From NCBI GenBank assembly GCA_047967505.1, contig CM106541.1: a stretch of 64,000 nt of DNA. The stretch is one strand, 5' to 3'. This document shows positions 56,667 to 64,000 of the stretch, in pieces. The position numbers and the translations under genes were made by a program. The notes beneath the pieces are model-generated. The model was not told the origin of the DNA and did not search any database. It saw only the letters and a program-made list of their open reading frames with translations. How positions within the stretch are numbered: the stretch's first letter is position 1; every line of letters begins with the position of its first letter. The stretch comes from Dipteris shenzhenensis (Eukaryota > Polypodiophyta > Polypodiopsida > Gleicheniales).

Positions 56667-58086
56667 TCACCACTCTGGAACATCATTTATTTGAAATAGT
56701 GTGGCATCTGGTAAGTCGTCTTCTACTCTAGTGGCTTCTTCTCCCGACTTAACGCGAGATATGTGATCGACAATGTAGTGTTGGGCACCTTTGCGGACCA
56801 CTATTTTGAAGTTGAATTCTTGAAACAAGAGGAGCCATCTAGTTATTCTTCTTGTTGTACACGGACTGTTCACAAGATAAAGCAATGCTTGATGGTCGGT
56901 ATAGAAGAAAAAATCATTTGCCAATAGATAGTGCTGAAATTTCTTAACATTATACACCATTGCTAGGGCTTCTCTTTCTGTGGTGGTATAGTTGATCTCT
57001 GCATCATTGAGTTGTCGACTGGCAAAGTAGAATGGGTAGTCTTTCTTATGTTCACTAGGTTGACAAAGCACACTCCCAATTGCACACTTGGATCCATCGG
57101 TATGAACATGAAAATCCACATCCCAATTGGGAGATATAAGGATGGGTGCTATGATTAGGCACCACTTTAAAAGTTCAAAGCCTTGGTTGCACTCTTCTGT
57201 CCATAAGAATTCCACTTATAATTTGTAAAGTGGACTAGCTATCATGGCATACTGCAATATAAATCTTCTATAATAGCCGGCATATCCCATAAACACCTGT
57301 ACACCTTTGGAATTTGTAGGAGACGGCAATTCCATGATTTTGATTTTGTCCATGTCAGTTGCAATCCCATGTTGAGAAACGATGTGTCCCAAAACAACTC
57401 CATGGGTGACCGTGAACAAGCATTTTGTTGGATTTAGGGAGATGCCATACTCCTTGCATTTGATCAGTATTGCTTCAAGACATTTGAAGTGGTCTTTTTT
57501 GTCTGAGTGGATGCACAAATCATCCAAGAATAGTTGTAAAACTTATTTAGAAATGACTTGAAAGCTATGAACATGACTTGTTGGAATGTGGCTGGGGCAT
57601 TACAAAGGCCGAATGGCATGACTATATGCAAAAAATACCCCATTCTGTAGCAAATGCTATTTTTGATTGGTCTTTAGGAGCAATTTGCACTTGGTTATAG
57701 CCACTGAAGCCATCTAAGAAGCTATATATTTTAGAGCTTGCCACCTTTTCCAACACTATTTCTGTTAAGGGTAGGGGATAGTGATCCCTAATTGTTTCGG
57801 CATTCACTTTCTTTAAGTTTATGCATATTCTGAGCTTCTTATTGCATTTAGGCACAATGATGATGGGTGAAACCCAATCAGTGTGCTCTATCTCGTAGAT
57901 GAATCTGGCATCTAGGAGTTTTTCCAGCTCATCATAAACCATGGTGCCATACTTAGGATTTGTGTGATAAGGTCCACATACCTTAGGGTGGGCACCTTCC
58001 CTTATAGGTATCATGTGTACTATCACATCTGGTGAAATTCCTTTCATCTCTTTGTATGACCATGTTAGGTAGTCATGGTATTCCAT
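56667..58086 (-). pseudogene. Gypsy-2 reverse transcriptase and RNase H
   Basis: RT: DARFIYEIEHTDWVSPIIIV, LRICINLKKVNAETIRDHYP, SFLDGFSGYNQVQIAPKDQS (58086-57622), a frameshift at MPFGLCNAPATFQQ near 57605-57540, then MDDLCIHSDKKDHFKCLEAI (catalytic DD at 57527) and GYAGYYRRFILQYAMIASPL. RNase H: VDFHVHTDGSKCAIGSVLCQ, YTTTEREALAMVYNVKKFQH, YTDHQALLYL, ending VRKGAQHYIVDHISRVK. Large parts are open, with a TAA at 57216 and one frameshift, so decay is moderate. Confidence 0.9.
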
Positions 58087-58125
58087 TAGGAGTGCTTTGA
58101 GTTTTGTTTCATCTTCTTGTCGAAG

Positions 58126-59396
58126 CTATTTCCCAATGAAAACCAGTTTTTCTTCCTCCTCTTCAAGGGCGAGGTTTATTGTGCATGCTTTTGCCGGTCC
58201 CTCATAGATTGGAGTTTCTCCAATGCTATCAGTTTCTTGAACTTTAGATTCTCTTAGTGGTCTTGGCATTGCTATTGGTGCACTACCACTTGTGTAATTC
58301 TTGAAGTACTCTGGCACTTCTCGAAGATTGGCCTCTGATGGTGTTGAACTAGCCTGACATGTGCCATGTGTACTAGGTGGCATAGTTTCATTTACCAATT
58401 TGTTAGGCTCTTTTTGACTTTATTTTTTTGAAGTCTCTTGATTGAGTTTCATCTGCACATGTGGCTTATGTTTCCAAAACTTCTTATGTTGAAAACTCTG
58501 GGGTAACTTTTCCATTGGTAAGGTGTTTCCAAGTAAGGGTTCATTTGTTGTGCATACTCCTTCCAGTCCCTCAGGGGACCATTCAAGAGGTGGTGGTTCT
58601 GATTTTGAGGGAGCTGGCTTTGCAAGATACAATTCGATGATCCTTGTTTGGAATCATTCAAATTCATTGAAGTGTCCGGCCTTGGCTTTTTTGCGATTTC
58701 CTCCTTTAGCTTTCTTGCGGGATCTTCTGCTATTATTCAACTTTGGAGGTTTAATTTTTGGGAGCTCGACTGCCATTAGGGCGTGCAGAATGGCTAAGTC
58801 ATTATCAAAGATTTGATCTTCAATTTCAGCATTCTCAGTCTCAATTTCAAGGTCCCAAGGAAAATCTGAGTCATCATTGGTATGGGTACCTTCTTCATGT
58901 TCATTATCCCACTCGAGGTTCGCCATTCTATCTATGAGAAGATGGGGTCTAATGAATGGTAGTTGCCAATGGTTGCCAATGTTTGTATCCAGTTATTGAC
59001 ATTGCTTTGTGAATCACCCGCTATGGCATGCTATTGCAGGGGAGCTGATTTGCTTGAGATTGTCATTGAAGATGTGTCATCCAATGCTCTAGGCACGATT
59101 GGTTTTATAGCTCTTGTCCTCACATTCACAGTTTTGAACAAGTTTTTGAAGATGATGCTACATAAAATGCTACTCTAGCATTTCTGGTTTTTTGAATCTT
59201 TCAATAACTTCAGTACAAGTGTGGCTTCAGTTTTGTTTTGAATTGCTAGACCTGGATTTGATTGGAAAGTATTCATTTTAGCCACTTCTATGAAGCATGT
59301 AAGAAGAAGCATCATTGATTGAATATTGGTCACTAGTCTTTGCTCATATTTTGGAAGTCTTTCAGTTATTTTTTGCCTTGTAAGAGAGATAGACAC
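58126..59396 (-). pseudogene. Gypsy-2 pre-RT region of pol
   Basis: Minus-strand frames 59396-59175, 58926-58654, 58632-58420 and 58398-58126 follow each other (LTRQKITERLPKYEQRL; FKTVNVRTRAIKPIV; MANLEWDNEHEEGTHTND; PPPLEWSPEGLEGVC; INLALEEEEEKLVFIGK), separated by stops. The acidic ELPKIKPPKLNN and the INL...EEEEK-FIG ending are typical of the linker before the RT in Tat/Athila-like elements. A protease motif was not found. Confidence 0.6.
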
Positions 59397-59423
59397 TACC
59401 CAATATCTGGGTTAGACCCTCTC

Positions 59424-60254
59424 ATGGCTACCCTATTTAATCTCGAGAAGTTCAATGGAAAGGGCTTCCACACATGGCAGATGAAGGTGAAATTTGCATT
59501 GATGAGGGAGAACTTATGGGGACTTGTCAAACCTACTCCTACCGCTTCTTCTATGGCCTCCAATGCTGGAGAATCCTCAACTCCGACACGACCGGCAAGG
59601 GATCCAGCTAGAGAAGAAAAAGCATACGGTATCATTGCTCTTACTTTAGGAGATGATTATATTCACCATATCTCTGACTTGGAGTCTCCTTTGGAAGCTT
59701 GGCAGAAGCTTGACATGATTTTTGGTGCTAGCTCTCACATCTCTAAACTATCACTTAAAATCTCTTTCTTTGAATTGAAGATGGCTAGTGGTACTACTTT
59801 AGCAGCTCATGTCAACTATATGCGGAGTCTTATGACTCAATTAGCTTCTATCAACTCTCCTATCACTCCAGATGATGCTATGGCAGTGTTACTTAAGAGT
59901 ATGCCTGAAGACTATGATCACATAGTTACCACTTTAAAAAATCTTCCTAATCCTAATCTTGAAGGTATTATCTCTGCTCTCCAAGAAGAAGAAAGGCATA
60001 TGGAGCTCAGGAAAGGCAATGACACTACTTATGCTGTAAAAGTCCAGAAGGGCAAGTATACCCCTTGCAATCACTGTGGAAAGACAAATCACCTTTCAAA
60101 GGACTGCTTCAAAATTAATCCATGCAAGCACTGTGGCAAGAACAACCATAATGAGAAGTTTTGCAGAGCCCAAGCAAAGACAGAAAATGCAAATCTACTT
60201 TCAGTTAATGAGCCTCCACAAGATGAGGCATCCTTTGAAGATTATGCATTTTAA
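59424..60254 (+). CDS. Copia-type gag, stand-alone open reading frame with two zinc knuckles
   Basis: 276 codons open from MATLFNLEKFNGKGFHTWQM to FEDYAF. UBN2-type gag (capsid) with KVKFALMRENLWG, AWQKLDMIFGASS and LLKSMPEDYDH. Two CCHC motifs near the end: CNHCGKTNHLSKDC and CKHCGKNNHNEKFC. The TAA at 60252-60254 is followed by 370 bp of non-coding sequence and a polypurine tract, so this unit has gag only, as in gag-only (TR-GAG-like) elements. It is one of the few intact transposon frames in the window. Alternatively it is a full element that lost pol by deletion. Confidence 0.75.
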   Translation: MATLFNLEKFNGKGFHTWQMKVKFALMRENLWGLVKPTPTASSMASNAGESSTPTRPARDPAREEKAYGIIALTLGDDYIHHISDLESPLEAWQKLDMIFGASSHISKLSLKISFFELKMASGTTLAAHVNYMRSLMTQLASINSPITPDDAMAVLLKSMPEDYDHIVTTLKNLPNPNLEGIISALQEEERHMELRKGNDTTYAVKVQKGKYTPCNHCGKTNHLSKDCFKINPCKHCGKNNHNEKFCRAQAKTENANLLSVNEPPQDEASFEDYAF

Positions 60255-60629
60255 ACACATCTCTATGTATGCTCCAGATCTCTCTTTTTATGTCAAGGTA
60301 CTCAGCCTGGATAGTCCTCCAAAATGAATGAAAATAAACTATTGTGTTTTGTGTGTTTTGTAAACACCTCTGGTCACCTTATGATGTAGGCCATGTGTAT
60401 GTTTTGTTCCATGGTACCTCCTGCAGACATTGTGTGCATGTACATGCAGGGGCGATAACCATTGGAAGGTCTTTTTGTATCCCTTTTGTTTACCTTACAC
60501 CCAAGGGAACCCTTGCTAGCATGAGAACCTAGCCATAGATTTATCCTTGACCACCATGAGATGGCATGAGAAACTATGAGACTAGATGTATCCTTGACAT
60601 AGCCTGAGGCATTTCCTTGAGGGGGGGTT
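60255..60629 (+). other. Non-coding spacer and polypurine tract after the gag ORF
   Basis: Contains GCCATGTGTATG and short GA-rich repeats (CATGAGATGGCATGAGAAAC), ending TTCCTTGAGGGGGGGTT (60613-60629), a polypurine tract. Confidence 0.65.
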
Positions 60630-60916
60630 TGTTGGGAGATCTCAAGGTGTATGCCTCAGGCACACCTTATGTTTCTATGTGTGAGTGCTAGAGGCACAGT
60701 TAGGTGCCTACAAGCACAGTTAGGTGGTGGAAGAGCCACATAGGATGATTGAGAGAATCTAGGAGCAGATTGAGGAGATGATTGTGGAGCTCTGAGGTCA
60801 TCAGTGATGTCAGTGAGCATGTATGAGGTGCCTACTTAAGGACCTCACTCTTCTTCATTCTACAAGCAAGTAATGCAAGTATTCTAAGTTTGTGTCTACT
60901 CTTTCCTTTCCTTTCA
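60630..60916 (+). repeat. 3' LTR of the gag-only unit, 287 bp
   Basis: Starts TGTTGGGAGATCTCAAGG and ends CTTTCCTTTCA. Its 5' partner is not in the window, so both ends are inferred from the polypurine tract, TG...CA and the restart of coding sequence. Confidence 0.6.
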
Positions 60917-60918
60917 GC

Positions 60919-62190
60919 CTTCCAACAGTCATTGCTATGGCTGCATCAAAGGGATGGTCTTTACATCAGATGGATGTAAAGAATGCCTTCTTGCATGGTG
61001 ATTTGCAAGAAGAAGTCTTTATGGAGCAGCCACCAAGTTATGTTCATGCTGCTCATCCTGAGTTTGTTTGTAGGTTGAAGAAAGCCTTGTATGGCTTTAA
61101 GCAAGCACCTAGAGCATGGTCTGACAAGATAGGATAGTATCTTGTCACTATTGGCTTTCAGATCTCCAAGGCAAATTTCTCACTCTATGTGAGAAAAACA
61201 GAGAAAGGTATTATGCTGCTTGTCATTTATGTTGATGATTTGATCATCACAGGTGATAGTGATGAAGATATCCTTCATGTGAAAATGCTATTGAAGCAAA
61301 AGTTTGAGATGAAGGATTTGGGAGAGCTGCGTTATTTCTTGGGCATTGAGGTGATTAGATCACCAAGTGGGATATAGCTCTTGTAGAGGCAATATGGATT
61401 GGACATGCTGTCCAAATACGGGATAACAGGCTGTAAGCCTATTTCAGTTCCTTTGGAGCAAAATGTGAAGCTGAGCACAGATGCAAGTGAGCTTCTGGAA
61501 GACCCTACTATGTACAGACGCATAGTAGGAAGTTTGACTTATATGACTATTACCAGGCCAGATTTGAGCTATGCTGCTGTTGGATTGGTAAGTCAGTTTA
61601 TGCAGGCTCCAAGGAAATTGCATTCGGATGTGGCTATACGCATACTCAGGTATGTGAAGTCCACATTGTAGTATGGACTATTTTATGAGGCTGGGGTTCA
61701 AATACAGTTGCATGGATATAATGATGCTGATTGGGCTGGTAGTATTTTTGATAGACGATCTACTAGTGGGTATATGTTCTCTTTTGGGAGTGCTGCAGTC
61801 ACTTGGAGTAGCAAGAAACAGCCTACAGTTGCCTTGTCGAGCACAGAGGCTGAGTACAGGGGTGCAGCAATGGCTGCATGTGAGGTAGCTTGGTTGCATA
61901 AGCTACTATATGATATGCATCAGTCTACAGATGGGCCAGTTGTCATTTATTGTGACAACATGAGCAGTATACACTTGGCAAATAACCCAGTTTATCATGC
62001 TAGAACAAAGCACATTGAGGTGCATTATCACTATGTGCGGGAGAAGGTTTTACTAGGTCTTATTGATCTAGTTTATGTCAGCACAAAGGATCAGGTAGCT
62101 GACATATTCACAAAAGCATTGGGTGTAGAGAAGTTGCGCAAGTTCAAAGACTTGCTTGGTGTGCAGGAATTGGGATTGAGCTCGAGGGGG
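60919..62190 (+). pseudogene. Copia RT (C-terminal part) and RNase H
   Basis: Starts inside [54 protein letters not shown], stop at 61136, VIYVDDLIITGDSDEDILHV (catalytic DD), FEMKDLGELRYFLGIEV, two stops near 61375-61388, then DPTMYRRIVGSLTYMTITRP, a TAG near 61669, RNase H HGYNDADWAGSIFDRRSTSG, ALSSTEAEYRGAAMAACEVA, YCDNMSSIHLANNPVYHART and DQVADIFTKAL. The family differs from copia-1 and copia-3. The N-terminal RT, integrase and gag are missing. Confidence 0.9.
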
Positions 62191-62192
62191 AG

Positions 62193-62590
62193 TGTTGAGA
62201 TATCGAGCTCCACTCGCGATATGCCAAGGTGACCGTTGTGCATTTATGTCATCGACTTGTTAGCTATGGATGCGGTTGGTACACCACCCACGAATAATAG
62301 CTAGATGACAGCTATCCTTATCTACACTAGTTCATGGCTCAGTTAGTATGCCACCTTAGTTAGTTGAGTTTGGTTTGAGACCCACATATAGGGTTCTTCT
62401 ATTTCTTTGTACTAGAGTTCTTTTGGCTTTCACAACTAAGAAGAGGAAAACTATTTTCAGCCTCCACCTTTGTGTGTATTCCCCCATTGTGTATGTGAGA
62501 AAGCCACAAGTGAGACTCCTTCCCTCTCTCCCACTATCGTCACAAGTGGTAGGTCCTTTGCCTATATCAATTTTGGCTCTTCTAACACAT
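62193..62590 (+). repeat. 3' LTR of the RT/RNase H copia unit (end approximate)
   Basis: TGTTGAGATATCGAGC follows the polypurine tract CTCGAGGGGGAG (62181-62192). The right end is placed where gypsy-2 coding resumes on the minus strand. Confidence 0.6.
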
Positions 62591-63660
62591 AGAAGGACAT
62601 GTTTTCATGCTCCTTTAGCGGTTGTAAGGTGGGGTCTTCTTCAAACATTTGCTGCATTAGTGTGGACCCTTCCATTGAAGAGCATGAGCATCCACTTTTT
62701 TGGGCACTTGCAAGCATTTAGAGGCTCGATTGATTGTTTGGTGCATTGGATAGATCATATTAGCACCCTTGCTTGCCTTGAGTCTTTCCTCAAACCTTTC
62801 TTCGCACTCACACAGCAAGTTTTGTGGCTTGATAAGCTGTTGTTTCTCTACCAAGGGGTTTGGATATTCACCATGCTCTTTGGTCATTGTGGCACTACCG
62901 TAGGTAGGGGTCCTTAGCGATTCCTTGACTTCTTTCAGAGGAGAATTGATCCATCCTCCATTTGAGGAAGTATCACTAGAAGAAGCTGATGTGGCCAGGG
63001 TGGCAATGTCTTCATCATACCCATCTTGGATGATTACCTTATCATGGCCCTTTCCAGCCTTAGTGGCACGTTTAGCATTTCCATGTGCAAATGGAGTTTC
63101 CTCTCTAGATTGTGATGTACTAGCCTTATCTCTTTTGGCCTGCTTACAAAGTTCCTTGATGAAGGCCTTAGCCTGAGCCCTTGTGATTACATTTAAGGGT
63201 ATCGAGGACACTTAGCCTCTCTCAATGTTGTAAAGATTAAGACTTACATTCTTAGGTATAGTAACCAACTTTGGTGGTCTTCGCATTGAGCTATCCTTGT
63301 TGAGGTGATGAACTCCACACCCAATGCACAATGGTGCTTGTGTGTTTGAAGAATTTGTTGCTGTGTGGATGTGGTATCCCTATAGGGACAATCTTTTAAG
63401 GAATGAGGACCTTGACACTTATAGCATCAACGAATTGGTGGTCTCCTTGTCAAGGTGTTAATATCTCTTGGATTTTAAGAGGCACAAGTTGTTTGGTCGA
63501 TGGGGATATATTGGTCATCCTACATAATATAATGACTTGTATAGTTGGATTAACTCACAGTATTAATGGCTTGAGCATGAGTACTCCCACCAAGGGTGTG
63601 GCCTGGTTCTTTCCAATTACTATGTAGTCCCTCCACTAAGACTTGGTTCATAGGAGTGAT
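62591..63660 (-). pseudogene. Gypsy-2 gag C-terminus and gag-pol linker
   Basis: Minus strand: MNQVLVEGLHSNWKEPGHTL (63650 downward), two zinc knuckles in different frames (CYKCQGPHSLKDCP near 63415; CIGCGVHHLNKDSS near 63320 with the last Cys lost), then SSIPLNVITRAQAKAFIKEL (open 63211-62657), a Ser/Asp-rich part (TSASSSDTSSNGG) and WKGPH before a stop. N(V)ITRAQAK is the conserved start of pol in Tat/Athila-like elements. Confidence 0.75.
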
Positions 63661-63661
63661 T

Positions 63662-64000
63662 TGTGGGTGGTCTCTGTGCCAACATGGACTTAGGTAGAAC
63701 AGAATGTGTGTAGAGTAGCGGCAAAGCTTCGCTTGTACTTGCATAAGGCTAGAAATAATCCCTCTTAGAAATTTGACATGCAAGTTCTACATGCGAGTTC
63801 TACTTGCAACTCCTACATGCAAGTCCTACATGCAAGTCCTACTTGCAACTCCTACATGCAACTCCTACATGCAACTCTTACATGTGATTCTTACATGTGT
63901 GTTCTACATGCGAGTTCTACATGCAACTCCTACATCCAACATGCAACATGCAAATAGACACATGCAACTCTTACATGCAACTTCTATGTGTAGGTTCTAC
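63662..64000 (+). repeat. LTR of the gypsy-2 family in opposite orientation, cut by the window
   Basis: On the plus strand TGTGGGTGGTCTCTGTGCC, then CAACATGGACTTAGGTAGAA, matches the minus-strand LTR that starts at 48923, through the 13 bp array at 63770-64000. It therefore belongs to another copy inserted in the gag of gypsy-2, or to an inversion. Confidence 0.8.

Larger units (their letters stand above)
59397..62590 (+). mobile_element. Copia composite: gag unit with 3' LTR, plus a separate RT/RNase H unit with 3' LTR
   Basis: Inserted in the gypsy-2 linker on the opposite strand. Two 3' halves stand in series: gag (59424-60254), spacer, polypurine tract and LTR (60630-60916); then truncated RT/RNase H (60919-62190), polypurine tract and LTR (62193 to about 62590). 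No 5' LTR precedes either unit. Confidence 0.65.
48924..63660 (-). mobile_element. Gypsy-2: Tat/Athila-like Ty3/gypsy element, split by later insertions
   Basis: Minus-strand order: gag C-terminus with zinc knuckles (63650-63220), linker with NVITRAQAK (63211-62657), pre-RT region (59396-58126), RT (58086-57216), RNase H (57215-56667), integrase N-part (56570-56320), integrase core (50467-49765), extra ORF, 3' LTR at 48923. Copia-3 interrupts the integrase and a copia composite interrupts the linker. The gag N-terminus and 5' LTR are not in the window; an opposite-facing LTR stands at 63662. Confidence 0.85.

Noticed and set aside
58963-59178. 71-codon plus-strand frame with a hydrophobic end
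   Set aside because: The minus strand reads gypsy-2 pol linker (FKTVNVRTRAIKPIV) here; the plus frame is a shadow.

Overview
This is a repeat-choked stretch of a nuclear plant genome. Land-plant origin is shown by Ty1/copia and Ty3/gypsy elements primed by initiator tRNA-Met (TGGTATCAGAGC sites), by plant-type LINEs, and by one host gene that matches a plastid NAD(P)-binding Rossmann family of plants. Introns of 13 and 15 kb stuffed with nested transposons suggest a very large genome (fern or gymnosperm type), but the sequence alone does not fix the species. No tRNA, rRNA or CRISPR was seen.

Layout, left to right. 1-8.3 kb: gag and 3' end of a decayed gypsy element, with a GC-rich 6.3 kb LINE (LINE-A) between them. 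8.3-10.2 kb: largely unassigned. 10.25-39.4 kb: a host gene on the minus strand, visible as four exons (39078-39396, 25935-26047, 25537-25590, 10250-10327). Intron 1 (13,030 bp) contains a 6,951 bp gypsy element with TSD ATCAG, a long direct repeat and a copia remnant. Intron 3 (15,209 bp) contains a 6,269 bp copia element with TSD CATCC, two thirds of a second copia, and a chain of LINE fragments that end in (CT)n tails. 39.4-42.9 kb: duplicated, AT-rich and microsatellite sequence. 42.9-47.6 kb: remnants of copia and gypsy gag. 47.7-64 kb: a minus-strand gypsy element of Tat/Athila-like organisation, split by a minus-strand copia (50468-56314, TSD TTCCC), by a plus-strand copia composite (about 59400-62590) and by an opposite-facing LTR of its own family at the right edge.

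Almost every transposon reading frame is broken by stops, frameshifts or deletions. The four host exons are open, join in phase and keep family motifs, so the host gene is probably the only coding sequence here under selection. The most interesting signals are that gene, a LINE family with a conserved 3' hairpin and pyrimidine tail that recurs head-to-tail, GTAC-saturated leaders in two copia elements, and an extra sense ORF behind the integrase of the right-hand gypsy element.
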